Assembly (NCBI RefSeq): GCF_040412425.1
Contig: NC_089744.1
Span: forward strand, 22,772,501-22,836,500
DNA length: 64,000 nucleotides
Source of the DNA: Macrobrachium rosenbergii
Lineage: Eukaryota; Arthropoda; Malacostraca; Decapoda; Palaemonidae
Direction: 5' to 3'
In this document: one piece after another, positions 1-12,489 of the stretch
How positions within the stretch are numbered: the first letter of the stretch is position 1
How the letters are laid out: the number at the start of each line of letters is the position of its first letter
Position numbers and translations under genes: made by a program
Notes under the pieces: generated by a model
Database searches by the model: none
Told to the model about the DNA's origin: nothing
The model's input: the letters and a program-made list of their open reading frames with translations, nothing else

Positions 1-9
1 AATCCCCGA

Positions 10-12
<3 letters not shown>

Positions 13-49
<37 letters not shown>

Positions 50-75
50 ATAGTAGTAGTAGTTGTACTAGTAGT
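13..75. repeat. AGT/TAG trinucleotide microsatellite
   Basis: A run of about twenty TAG/AGT units with a few substitutions near its right end. It is a simple sequence repeat with no coding signal. Confidence 0.95.
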
Positions 76-344
76 AGACGGGATTATCCTTGGAAACGGC
101 TCCAGGTTCCTTTTGTCAAAACATTCCTTCTATCGAGTCCTGCTTATTTCGTTTTTCTTCTATGTATTCTGACAAGGACATCTTGTCATCATTCATAATA
201 GACTAGCTTGGCTGTTCAGCTCTGGAGGATTACCTTATAATTAATTTAGAAAGAGGGAAAAATCAAAATTATAGTTCCACTGTATAGGAAAATAATTGTT
301 TTAGCAAATTAAGCGATCAGTTCTTAACGTGTCATTATGCTCGG

Positions 345-565
345 CATTCTCGCTACACTTGACGTTTAGTACCATACAAGAGAGGGGTTATTGCAAGCTA
401 CACTTTACATTTAGTACCATACAAGAGAGAGGGAGTTATTGCAAGCTACACTTTTACGTTGGAACTATTGCAAGCTACACTTGATGTTTAGTACCATACA
501 AGAGAGATGGAATTATTGCAAGCTGCACTTGACGTCTAGTACCATACAAGAGAGGTCAACAAGCT
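345..565. repeat. Degenerate ~50-60 bp tandem repeat
   Basis: About four copies of a unit containing GCAAGCTACACTTGACGT followed by TTTAGTACCATACAAGAGAG. One copy is internally shortened near 455-475. Spacing is irregular, so this is an old minisatellite. No ORF of note. Confidence 0.85.
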
Positions 566-936
566 AAGCAAATCATATTCTGTAAGCAAGGGTACAGGAC
601 TTTTCAACAAGTTTAGAAAGATAATGAAGCCTAATAATGTCAGTTGGGTGTTATAAATATGTAATTAGGAGACTTTTCTTCGAACTGTAAAGGAATAAAA
701 GTGAAATTCACGAGATGGAGTGGATGCATAACAGGCGAGGCGTTTTTGAAGCATGTTGCCCAGCATTGCCGGGTGAGAGAGGAAATGTTTTAGACTGAGT
801 AGACAGTCTAGAAAACGAAGATTTGTATTCAAAAGTCTCTCGTCCATGTACAGTTTTTTTTTTGGGGGGGGTGGAGAGGAATTTTAAAGTTTGGACTCAA
901 TTTATGTGCCATATGATAGGTCTGATTTGTCTAAAT

Positions 937-1181
937 CAGTGGTTCTTAACCTTTTTGTTAACACGCCCCCTCTAGGAGTTGGTCCTTCCCTCCACACCCC
1001 CATTGCATCTATGAGTAAAATTCCCTCCCACATTTAAAGGAAAATAAAGTATTTTTTTAATTTGCTGGTGAATTAGTGAGATACTTGGCACTGCTTAGCG
1101 ACTCTTGTGAAGAGAATAACGAATTAGAGAATTTTAAATTTTTCCCTAGGCTCGCGCGTTCCCCCCGGTTAAGAACCACTA
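937..1181. mobile_element. hAT-type MITE with 8-bp target duplication
   Basis: The left end reads CAGTGGTTCTTAACC and the right end is its inverted partner starting TAGTGGTTCTTAACC, so the terminal inverted repeats match over at least 14 bases. The octamer GTCTAAAT occurs directly outside both ends (929-936 and 1182-1189), a perfect 8-bp target duplication. An 8-bp duplication and a CAGTGG-type end are typical of the hAT superfamily. The 245-bp body has no ORF, so it is non-autonomous. Confidence 0.85.
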
Positions 1182-1619
1182 GTCTAAATTTTTGACAATT
1201 TGTGTTTTTGCGTTTTCTGGTTAGATCACAATATTGGTTTTATCGTTTAATGCTTAGCTTGATGCAAGGAGTAGTCTTCTATTTGTTTTTCTCTCTCCTT
1301 AGGTAAACTTCAAACCTGCCGGTTACTGGTGATCTGTGACTGACATAGAGGAATGACGAGTATCGTGTTTTAGCGATGAAACATTAAGTTGATTTCCTTC
1401 TCGAATTGTAAGTATTTACTTGCGTTTCTTTCTTGCTCGTCTGTCTTTTGTTAGTGCTGGGTGAGAAAATGTTTGTGATAAATAACTTATACTAGAGTCG
1501 TTCATGGTACCTGATCTAGTTAAGAAGTTTAGTTTCGTACGTTTTCAGGTCTGGACTCCCATGCATATGAGGAATGTTTTCAGTGCCAGGGAGGCGATAC
1601 GTTTGAATGTTCTACTTTA

Positions 1620-2105
1620 CGCTGAAGTTTGAGAATGGAAGAATGGAGAAGTCTGCACCCTATTATGATGGTACGCAGAGAGGGGTTTCTCCCCTCTTCG
1701 AAAAGAGAGTTGTACTTCAAGTTGAAATTGTGGAATGGGAGAATGGAGAAGTCTTCACCCTATTATGATGGTAGCAGAGACGGTTTCCACCCCATATGAA
1801 AGAAGAGGGTTGTACTTCAAGCTGAAGCTGTGGAATGGGAGAATGGAGAAGTCTTCACCCTATTATGATGGTATGCTGAGAGGGGTTTTTCCCCGCTTCG
1901 AAAAGAGAGTTTTACTTCAAGTTGAAATTGTGGAATGGGAGAATGGAGAAGTCTTCACCCTATTATGATGGTACGCAGAGGGTGATTCGACCCCATATGA
2001 AAGAAGAGAGTTGTACTTCAAGCTGAAGCTGTGGAATGGGAGAATGAAGAAGTCTTCACCCTGTTATGGTGGTACTCAGAGGTTTACTCCTCCCCTACAA
2101 TTGGA
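1620..2105. repeat. ~100-bp tandem repeat in alternating A/B types
   Basis: The core TGGAATGGGAGAATGGAGAA begins near 1733, 1835, 1932 and 2033, giving a period of about 100 bp, with a partial copy near 1631. The stretches between cores alternate: type A contains CCCGCTTCGAAAAGAGAG or a variant and a 'gttgaaattg' word; type B contains CCCCATATGAAAGAAGAG and 'gctgaagctg'. The true unit is therefore a ~200-bp AB dimer. The array is open in one frame over 1735-1968, but that follows from the repeat and is not evidence of a gene. Confidence 0.85.
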
Positions 2106-2109
2106 GTTA

Positions 2110-3325
2110 AAGAAAGGTTTAGGCCGCAACTCCCCGTCGTAGAGAATATGAGGACAGTGTGGCACCGTCTGCAAAAGGCTACGGGTGCTAGCAGTGTGAG
2201 GGAGAGGAAACAGTTAAGGAAGTCAGCACGTCATATAGCACCGTCGGTGTTTTTAAAGTGTATTGGCACCACAGAAGGCGGATCTCGGTAATATATATCT
2301 AGACTCTTTCCGTAGATGAAGCTGTTTAGAACAAAGTATACGGGTACTTCAAGACAACGTGCACATGTGAATAATATGCTTAAGTGAGGAAATTAATACG
2401 GTATATAGTTTACTACTGGATTTGTTTATTATATATATAATAACATGCAATAGTGGTAAAGTTGGTCTCTCTACTCTAACAAAGTTCTGAATATTTCGCC
2501 CTGGATTACTGGCAACTATATAATTGACGGTTCTTCCCAATTCGTCGTGTTCCATTTCTCTCAAACAATTAATAAATCTTTATTATAAAAACAAGCTAGT
2601 AATTTAATACCTATACATTACTTACTCAAAGCCTCACGTAAAAACATTTACAATGCCTAAAGATTTGACAAAATTCGGCAGCGGATTTGGTGGTATACCA
2701 AACCTCAGAACAGAAAAAAAAATAAAAAACTACTAATTAAATATGTGAGGCGTCCAGAAGTTTCTTAGAAAAAAGAAAATTTTTTTTGCCCTGGATGACC
2801 GGCCTATATATAAAATTGTATTTTTTTCCAGACGATCTTGCTTTCCGTCTTACTCAGTTCTTGTCTTGGTGGTAGTCTTGTGGTATACAACCATTTGGCA
2901 GCTTCTCTGTAAAAAGAAAAAATAAATTACTCATAGGATATACTGTAAGATTCATTAGCTAGTTTGCCTAATACATCAAAATAACTAATTACCTAATAGA
3001 GCAAATTCTTTGGCTCGCTAATTTCTTAATTATCATATAAATACAGTATTTGCCAAAGAACTAATTGTCGTGAATACTTAAGGAGTTCGTGAATACTTAA
3101 GGAATTAAGGCAAAATCTTAAAAAGCCCTGAATACTTAAGGCCTTGTTAATTGAGTTAATATCTTAAGCCCTAAATAACAAATGTCAAAGGGGCAGATGA
3201 AATTAAAAAGATCTGCAAGGAGAACTCAACAGAAGATTCCTGCTGACCCTGTTTCAGTTCTCTGATCATTGGTAAATGTAGAAAAAGTAACGACTAACTA
3301 CATGCAACAAAAATCAAGTACTATA
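2110..3325. other. Non-coding stretch, nothing recognised
   Basis: AT-rich sequence with short ORFs only. It has scattered small direct repeats (for example GAATACTTAAGG near 3070-3140) and no domain, splice or transposon end that I could support. Confidence 0.6.
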
Positions 3326-3329
3326 TACA

Positions 3330-5935
3330 GTGTGACTCCAGCACCTCTATGTATGCAATAATATAACTCCAGCACCTCTATATATGCAGTAATATGACTC
3401 CAGTACTGTACCTCTATATATGCAAGAATATGACCAGTACCTCTATATATGCATGACGACGACTCCAGTACCTATATATATGCAATAAGATGACTCCACC
3501 ACCTATATATGCAATAATATGAATCCAGTACCTCTATATGCAATAATATGACTCCAGTACCTCTATATATGCAATAATATGACTCCAGCACCTCTATATA
3601 TACAATAATATGACTCCAGCACCTCTATATATACAATAATATGACTCCAGCACCTCTATATATACAACAATATGACTCCAGGACCTCCATATATACAACA
3701 ATATGACTCCAGCACCTCTATATATGTAATAATATAACTCCGGCACCTGTATATATGCAATAATATGACTCCAGTACCTCTATATATGCAATAATATGAC
3801 TGCAGGACCCCTATATATGCAATAATATGACTCCAGTACCTCTATATATGCAATAATATGACTCCAGTACCTCTATATATACAATAATATGACTCCACAC
3901 CTCTATATATACAATAATATGACTCCAGCACCTCTATATATGCAATAATATGACTCCAGCACCTCTATATATGCAATAATATGACTCCAGCACCTCTATA
4001 TATGCAATAATATGACTCCAGCACCTCTATATATGCAATAATATGACTCCAGCACCTCTATATATGCAATAATATGACTCCAGCACCTCTATATATGCAA
4101 TAATATGACTCCAGCACCTTTATAAATGCAATATGACGACTCCAGTACCTCTATATATGCAATAACATGACTGCAGGACCTCTATATATGCAATAATATG
4201 ACTCCAGGACCTCTATATATGCAATAATATGACTCCAGGATCTCTATACAGTATATGCAATAATATGACTCCAGCACCTCTATATATGCAATAATATGAC
4301 TCCAGCACCTCTATATATGTAATAATATAACTCCGGCACCTGTATATATGCAATATGACTCCAGTACCTCTATATATGCAATAATATGACTGCAGGACCC
4401 CTATATATGCAATAATGTGATTGCAGGACCTCTATATATGCAATAATATGACTGCAGGACCTCTATATATGCAATAATATGACTGCAGGACCTCTATATA
4501 TGCAATAATATGACTGCAGGTCCTCTATATATGCAATAATATGACTGCAGGACCTCTATATATGCAATAATATGACTGCAGGACCTCTATATATGCAATA
4601 ATATGACTGCAGGACCTCTATATATGCAATAATATGACTGCAGGACCTCTATATATGCAATAATATGACTACAGGACCTCTATATATGCAATATGACTCC
4701 AGGACCTCTATATATGCAATAATATGACTCCAGGACCTCTATATATGCAATAATATGACTCCAGGACCTCTATATATGCAATATGCAATAATATGACTGC
4801 AGGACCTCTATATATGCAATAATATGACTCCAGGACCTCTATATAGGCAATAATATGACTCCAGGACCTCTATACAGTATATGCAATAATATGACTCCAG
4901 CACCTCTATATATGCAATAATATGACTCCAGCACCTCTATATATGTAATAATATAACTCCGGCACCTGTATATATGCAATATGACTCCAGTACCTCTATA
5001 TATGCAATAATATGACTGCAGGACCCCTATATATGCAATAATATGACTCCAGTACCTCTATATATGCAATAATATGACTCCAGTACCTCTATATATGCAA
5101 TAACATGACTCCAGGACCTCTATATATGCAATAATATGACTCCAGGACCTCTATATATGCAATAATATGACTCCAGTACCTCTATATATGCAATAATATG
5201 ACTCCAGCACCTCTATGTATGCAATAATATGACTGCAGGACCTCTATATATGCAATAATATGACTCCAGGACCTCTATATATGCAATAATTTGATTCCAG
5301 CACTTCTATATATGCAATAATATGACTAGGACCTCTATATATGCAATAATATGACTCCAGGACCTCTATATATGCAATAATATGACTCCAGGACCTCTAT
5401 ATATGCAATAATATGACTCCAGGACCTCTATATATGCAATAATATGACTCCAGGACCTCTATATATGCAATAATATGACTCCAGGTCCTCTATATATGCA
5501 ATAATATGACTGCACGACCTCTATATATGTAATAATTTGATTCCAGCACTTCTATATATGCAATAATTTGATTCCAGCACTTCTATATATGCAATAATTT
5601 GATTCCAGCACTTCTATATATGCAATAATTTGATTCCAGCACTTCTATATATGCAATAATTTGATTCCAGCACTATATATGCAATAATATGACTCCAGGA
5701 CCTCTATATATGCAATAATTTGACTCCAGGACCTCTATATATGCAATAATATGACTCCAGGTCCTCTATATATGCAATAATATGACTGCACGACCTCTAT
5801 ATATGTAATAATATGACTCCAGCACCTCTATATATGCAATAATATGACTCCCGGACCTCTATATATGCAATAATATGACTCCAGGACCTCTATATATGCA
5901 ATAATATGACTCCAGCACCTCTATGCATACCAACA
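3330..5935. repeat. 31-bp minisatellite array, ~80 copies
   Basis: Uninterrupted tandem copies of a 31-bp unit, core TGACTCCAGCACCTC followed by TATATATGCAATAATA. Variants occur in blocks: CTGCAG copies (a PstI site) cluster at about 4390-4670, and copies reading TTTGATTCCAGCACTTC cluster at about 5285-5670. Block-wise variants point to local spread by unequal exchange or slippage. The array runs into a pure AT run at its right end. Confidence 0.95.
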
Positions 5936-5975
5936 ATGTCACTCCAGTACCTCTATATATACCAATAATGACTCC

Positions 5976-5979
5976 ATTA

Positions 5980-6075
<96 letters not shown>

Positions 6076-6195
6076 ATGACTCCTGTACCTATCTATATAT
6101 ATACAGTATGCAATGACTCCATTACTTATATATACATTATATATATATATATTATATATATATAATGTGTATATGTATATATATATATATATGCA
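5976..6195. repeat. AT dinucleotide microsatellites
   Basis: About 90 bp of pure AT (roughly 5982-6072), then degenerate minisatellite-like words, then more AT-rich tracts (6125-6192). Translations of this run are repeat artefacts. Confidence 0.95.
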
Positions 6196-8248
6196 ATACG
6201 ACTGTAGTACCTATATGCAACATGACAACTAATTTGCAATAACTCCAGTACCTGTATGCAATATGACTCGTACCAATATGCAATTTACAAGTGTGGAAGA
6301 GATACTTATGGCATTACCAGATGCAGAGGTCAACTATCTTAGACCTATGATGGGATGAATAAACAAATTATTTTGCCTCTGTCCTCGCTGGATGAAGAGC
6401 TAAATCGCTTTGAACGTATCTACCAATATCTAGATTCTAGACAATATACATTGCATGGGGTTTTGCAAATACCAGAATCTTTAAAAATGTTTGATTGACA
6501 TGAACGAAGGGCCCTACTGCTTTAGGAGAATGTAGGAATGAACAAATTTCAGTTTTAAGGTTTTCAGTAACTTGTTTGACGTTTTCTAATTTTCCTACAT
6601 AGTAAAACAAATGATCAGCTGTTGATCCCCTGAGAAACACTGGTGGTATCAAACTGAAGTGAGAATACTTTCAAAAGTTATAGAATTAACTGGCCTCATG
6701 TCACCATGGGAAGAGTAAGTTTTTCAAGCTTAATTTTCCGTATAACAGATTCTGGAATACACCATCTAAAATATGAAACTGTCAGGAGCCCACTAGGAAT
6801 ACTAATAAGAGGACAATGCAACATTCAAGTTTTTCAAAGGATTTGTCAACTCCAAACCCCTGAGGACAACGGTCAAACTAAGTGGCAGCTAATGACTGAA
6901 ACACAAGATCCTCTTGGCTCTTCCCATCTCAGAGCAAGTAATTAACCACCATTTCTGATCCTGCCAAAGACGTTATAATCTACACCTGCTTATTGCTAAC
7001 AATCAAATCTGATTTTTTCAACATTTACCAGTGATCAGGGTTGAAGCTATGTCAACTGAAATGTTAAATTCTGCTTAAAAGCTCGTTTAACTTCCATAAA
7101 AATACTTTACATCACAGAGAGGTTCTGCTAAGTAGGTACCAAATTGCTTGTTTTAACAGAGGGTACCACTTTGAACATTTCTTCAAACAAACGTCTTGTG
7201 AGTGAGAAGTTAATTTTGTGTTAAATCTGAACTAGATAATTTTTAACTAAATTATAGTGTGGAAAAATTGTCATAAGCATTCTTACGCAAAGAACTCTTA
7301 CACAAATAATTATGATACCTAAATAACCTTTATAGTAACAAAGGCCAATTCTTACCATGATTCTCTCCCAAAGGGTTTCTCTATCAATCAAGGAGTCAAG
7401 TCCAATTGATCAGTATCTCATGAAGCTAGGAGTTTAAGCAGTTTTGCTGTACGTAGGCCTACGGTTCTGTGTGAAATCTATCTTCTTTCACGGTGCTATT
7501 TACCTGAAAGAAGATTTATAAGACATTACTTGGCATAAGAAAATTCATATTCAACATGGCAAAAACAGGGTATAACTTGCTAAGCCAATTTCCAAAGCGA
7601 GAGTGTGTCCATTTCTCAAAAAATGGGGAAAACAACAGTGCAATATTCAGCCGTTACTTCAGTAACTGATAAGACCACTGAAAATGTCAATTTCTAATAA
7701 AAATTTTGCAGTTCGTATCTATACACAAGTCAGTAGTTATCACTTATCATGGTCAGCTCATGCCTTACCCTAAATAAGTCGAATTAATTGTTTTAATTGC
7801 CACTTGAAATGCCACAATTTATCAAAATTATTTCTTAAAAAAAAGAAATATAAAAACTTACAGAAATAAATATATCAAGAAGTAAAAGTTAAAATTAATA
7901 AACGTAAATATGGAATTCATTAATAAGTAAAATTAAAGAAAAGGTTTACAAAATAAAATTAGGTTAAACAAAAATAAAAGTTTAAATTATACGAAATATA
8001 TGAAATAAAAAATAAAAGTAAATGAAAATAAAACTAAATAAAAAATAAAATTACAAACAAAACATGAATGAAAAAAAAAAATAAATTAATCAACCATCAT
8101 CCAGAAAAACACTTGTAATACCGCTTGTGACGAGGAAAAAAACTCGTGTTAAAATGCGAATCCAGATGAAAAAATAAACATTAAATATATAGGAGCACGT
8201 GTATTCATATGTATGGAAGCCTTGAAACATTTATCACTGAATACTTTA
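6196..8248. other. Unassigned AT-rich DNA
   Basis: No recognised gene. A short frame at about 6292-6357 looks codon-like and ends at a TGA that overlaps AATAAA, but it has no recognisable domain or convincing upstream exon. Frames at 6437-6652 (minus) and 6706-6945 (plus) match nothing I know. 7790-8090 is strongly A-rich. Confidence 0.5.
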
Positions 8249-8654
8249 GGGGCCGTTCAAAAATTACATAACGCCTTAGGGGCCAAGGGGGCGGCGGCTA
8301 TGGTGAAGTGTTATCGTCGTAACCGTGGGGGGCGGGAGAAGGGGGTGCAGCCATGAGTTACATAATATTTCCAGATTTTTCCTTTGTTTCTTTTGAAAAG
8401 ATGTAAATTTAGAAGGACAAGAGATAGTAAAGATTCTGCAATGGCTTTTATTATATTTTAGTAATGTTAAGAAAGTATTAAAATCTAAACGTAATAATTT
8501 CCAGGTATTAGACCAGACTAATATTTTATTGCATTAAAAAAGGCATTCTAATTCGGGGTGGGCCTACTAGTTGATTGCTTAGGGGGTCTGGACATGTGTT
8601 ATGAGGCATGACAAGTTGTTGGTGGGGGGGGGGTAAAATTTTTTGAAAGGCCCC
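8249..8654. mobile_element. MITE with GGGGCC inverted ends and TA duplication
   Basis: The left end GGGGCCGTTCAAAAATTACA is mirrored at the right by an inverted GGGGCCTTTCAAAAAATTTT. The dinucleotide TA lies immediately outside each end (8247-8248 and 8655-8656). The 406-bp interior has G-runs and no ORF, so this is a non-autonomous element. The superfamily is not certain; TA duplication fits Tc1/mariner-like or similar elements, but the ends alone do not settle it. Confidence 0.7.
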
Positions 8655-10381
8655 TAAAACTAGCAAAATGTGTATAGGTCTAGCAACGTGCTTGAAAAAG
8701 GCACGGTCTAGAGACGGTGGAAAGCTTGGAAATGATGTAATGCGAACTCAGGAATGACAAACAATATTTTTGTGCATATATAGTTAAAATGCAGGTATCA
8801 ACGAGTCTAAAATTAAATCTGTACTAACAGAAAAACGTTGTACATTATTGTCAAAAGTATTCAAAAGAATAATTGCGTATTGGAGATAAAACCTTGGCAC
8901 AGTGTTAAGGCTTACTATTGTTAGTCAAGTGGAGAAATAACAGTGTAATGATTATGGAAAAAACATATAATACGGGGGGAAAATGCGAGTATTTAATGCG
9001 CAGAGTGAACTGTAGGCCTATCCATGCGTCTATCGGCTGAACTATAACTGCTACAAAAGTTATGGTTATCAAGTAACCGTCAAACGGAAATATTTATGTC
9101 AATGAGCAAAGTAAGATGGAAACTGTTAGACAATGAACGTATGAGAATAGCACTTCACCTATTGAAGGAAACAAGGTTCCAAATGGTACTGACAGCAACT
9201 AACATTCCACAACGGATTTAGTCGATAATAGTTGTCCAAGTTTTGAATACAGAGACAATTTGGCCATCTCCCATCTCTAAGGGAGAGTGTAGGAGATTTA
9301 TTAAGTTGAATTTCTTAACATTTAGTGTACATATCACTTGATTTTGATTAGTGTGGTTATTTTTAAGTAATTTCCAATTTATTTCAAGTGCTTTGGATAT
9401 TATTGCATCAAAACGAAATAACTTTCATGTTGGCGCCAAAATCATGCGTTTTCGCGCCAATTTCACGTGCTACTTGTCTGCCAAACTACGATTAATTCAT
9501 GCACATCTATTGATCTTAGATTCTAACTTTGCCCTTTAATCGTGTAAAGCTAATCCTCATTTGATACTTGCTATTTCCATGTGGCAACTATCGTACCCTG
9601 AGGGTATAGAAGTTGTTACTTATTAATATTTCACTGTCGACGGGACGGAACCGTGTTGTACTTTTAAAACTAGTGGGTAATGGCAGGCACGAGCCGATTC
9701 GAATTTACGTACCTTTTGTGAATAATTGCGCTGTCATTGTTGTGAATAACTGCATTGTCATTTAATGCTGATTTGCTGCAATAAATGCAAAATCGTAATA
9801 GCCTTTCATAAGTGCCTTCAATTAAGCATTTTGAATTACTATATCTACAAACTATACAACTAACACTAATTTGAACCAGTTATCCTTTAATACTTACGCA
9901 ATTAAGATGTACATATCTATTACAACTCTTAAATTGGGTTCATGGGAATAATCGTACATGTGTTAATGTACTATCCATTATTTGCATTATTGGGAGACAA
10001 CCTAAGGAGCCTAACCTTATGAGTTCAAGAAACCTCCACAGTAATTACTCAACATTCCGTTACCATTTGTATTCATATATGCTGGTCATTGATAGCTGAC
10101 TTATCTAAAGATTAAGAACAAAATTATTAAGAGTATCTTCACAGCATAATTGAAGCTCTCCCCTCTACAAACCAGCTCTCTGAAATTAGACCTATCTGCA
10201 GTCTTATGTTGTCGGCCATAAACTGTTACCTGTAAGAGCTTTTCCACTGTGCAATATTATTTGCTTTTCCAATATCCATAATAAACTAAAATGACAATGA
10301 ATACAGTAAGTAAAATATGACAGGCGATATTAAATTTGAAAACTGGCTAGAAGGCTAACGGCTCTAAGAATTTCCATATAT
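8655..10381. other. Unassigned DNA, no supported gene
   Basis: A 39-codon frame starts at 9102, and a frame at 9351-9539 has no recognisable domain. The stretch from about 9285 starts TGTAGGAGAT and has an AATAAA near 9781, loosely reminiscent of a solo LTR, but I found no matching target duplication. Nothing else supported. Confidence 0.45.
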
Positions 10382-10389
10382 GTTTTCCC

Positions 10390-10970
10390 GGTGCTAGGAA
10401 AACTGCCAGTGGGAAAATTGCCATTGGGAATATTTCCCGTGGGTAATTTGCCATTATGGGAAAATTGACATTGTGGGACAATTTCCATGGAGAAATCTGC
10501 CAGGTGGAAAGCTGCCATTTAATAAGTACAATTTATAAAGAAAAACAAGATTGAAAGGAAAAACCATTACTATCAAAATTGTCAACTTATTTAAAAGTTG
10601 CCTTTTACTACTTATATACAATTTATAAAATTGAATGAAAAATCATTACCATTAAAACTTTATGCAAATTTAATTTAAAATATACCTTTTACTACTTATA
10701 TACAATTAATAAAATTGTTTGAATTAAAAATCATTAAAACTAGGCGAATTTTTTAAGAGATGCCTTTTACTACTTATATACAATTTATAAAATTGTTGTT
10801 TGAATTAAAAATCATTATTAAAACTAGGCGAATTTTTTAAAAGATGCCTTTTACTACTTATATACAATTTATAAAATTGTTTGAATTAAAAATCTATCAA
10901 AACTTTACTTGAATTTACTGAAAAACTATAATTGGAGACGTTGATACACCTAAAAAAGGTGATTATATAG
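10390..10970. repeat. Left inverted arm of the MULE
   Basis: Outer part (10390-10515): six or so copies of an AAAATTGCCAnTGGG-type motif. Middle (10516-10560): AGTACAATTTATAAAG, which reappears inverted near 12660. Inner part (10600-10900): about four ~85-bp copies of TTTACTACTTATATACAATT. The innermost ACACCTAAAAAA word at about 10944 is matched in inverted form near 12510. The left arm is longer than the right because of the ~85-bp tandem copies. Confidence 0.75.
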
Positions 10971-12036
10971 GATGCCCCTTAAATACAATATTTTATTAGT
11001 ACTGTCATAATTTGAAATGACGATGCCAGGTCGAACATATAAGCATCTGTACTTTTTGCGTGTAGGAAGTGTATCACCTCTTTGCAGTTGGATTGCCAAA
11101 CCATCTTCACTTTTCAGAGCATTGATTAATTTCCATATATTAGGGTGACTATTGCTGACGGATTTATTCAAGGAACTGTGAAGGCCTCAACACTTGTTTG
11201 TCCGAGCAGCGAGTTCTCAAAACGGGAATAAACGTTCCAAATTTCAGCCTGGAAAAGCGGCGCATTTCATTTCCTGTTGGGTCGAGTTCCTCTTTCAATT
11301 CCTATATATGTGTAAAAATTCAGGCGGGATGTCTTCGTCATCAGGTCTTCAAACGTAGGTATGACGTCTTGTGGTGGCTCGAACGCGAGTGCTGTGAAAT
11401 GTCGTATTTTCAAATGAAACTATCATTATGCTATTGGTGTCTTGCTCCTATAGGCCTATGTCAATCGTTTTCCTGCACAGTGCTTGGCCTAGATGAAAAA
11501 GACAGCCATTATTATTTGCATTAGAAAAGACATGTTTTACTGCCTTTAAAGAGGCTTTTTCAAAATCACCTGTTACATGCTAAGGAATATCACCAAAACG
11601 TTTGTTGATTTTGTTGTAAACAATTTTGTAGGTTTTCTGATCGTGAACTGTGATAATTTGGTAATAAATTTCAGGTGCAATCTTGAATGTACCATCGACT
11701 GCCCAATTTTTGTATTGCTTAAGATACTTCAGCCCTTACTTCATTCAAAACAAAATCAATATTATATCGCCATCACTTATTCCAGTCATATTGAAGAGAT
11801 CGGGCTCCTGAAGAAAGATTTTGAAATTGCAATGGAATTTCATAGCCGCTTCTACTAGATGAAACAGGTTGGAACTTGCACTGTCTCCAATTCTTAATAT
11901 TCAGACTCACATGACGTAGGTCAGGTAATTGATAAAGTACAGATGCGTCAAGACCGGTGACAAATTCAGACACTAAGAACGGCTTGATTGATGAGAAGCC
12001 ACTTCGACTTTTAAATCTGAGCTCGTTAAGCTTCAA
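10950..12036 (-). pseudogene. MULE (Mutator-like) transposase, decayed
   Basis: Reading the minus strand from 12036 there is a recognisable order of MULE/FLYWCH-type transposase motifs. First comes an N-terminal block with GYEIPLQFQN (frame 11773-12036), then DGTFKIAPEIYYQI near 11690, then GDFEKASLKAV...CLFHLGQAL near 11570-11470, and finally a C-terminal block with SNSHPNIWKLINALK and LYLRGILYN (10950-11171). Stops and frame changes separate these blocks, so no full protein is encoded. The family's transposase cuts and pastes DNA through a DDE active site. The minus-strand gene ends just inside the left arm, as expected for the element's own gene. Confidence 0.75.
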
Positions 12037-12489
12037 CTTTATCTTTGCTTGATGAGTATTTATGGTTATTTAAATTTAAAATTTCAAAATTAGTTAACAG
12101 TATTTTAAATGGCCATTCAGATGGTACTACATACATTGCAAATCATCGACCAGAATGTCTTTTTTTTTAACCACAAAAACCATAATGGGCTAAAAATATA
12201 AAAAGAGAAAACTCAAAAGCTATAAGAATACTGACTGTTGATATAGTTGGTACTGTAAGAATTTTTGGATAATTTTAGACTTGTTTGCTAATTTCTAAGA
12301 TACTTAAAAGTAAACTGGTAATTTAATGCCTGGCAGTTTTCTCCTTGTAGTTCATAGGTTAAAAGGCATGCTTGCTAATTTGTAAGATAATGGTTAAAAA
12401 GTAAGTGGCCAATTGATAGTGATGGTTTTTCCTTTCAATCCTCATTGAAAATATGACTAATAATAAAATGTTGTATTTAAGTTACATCG

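Noticed and set aside
9285..9826. Possible solo LTR (TG start, AATAAA near its end)
   Set aside because: No 4-6 bp target duplication, no clear CA end and no partner LTR in the window.
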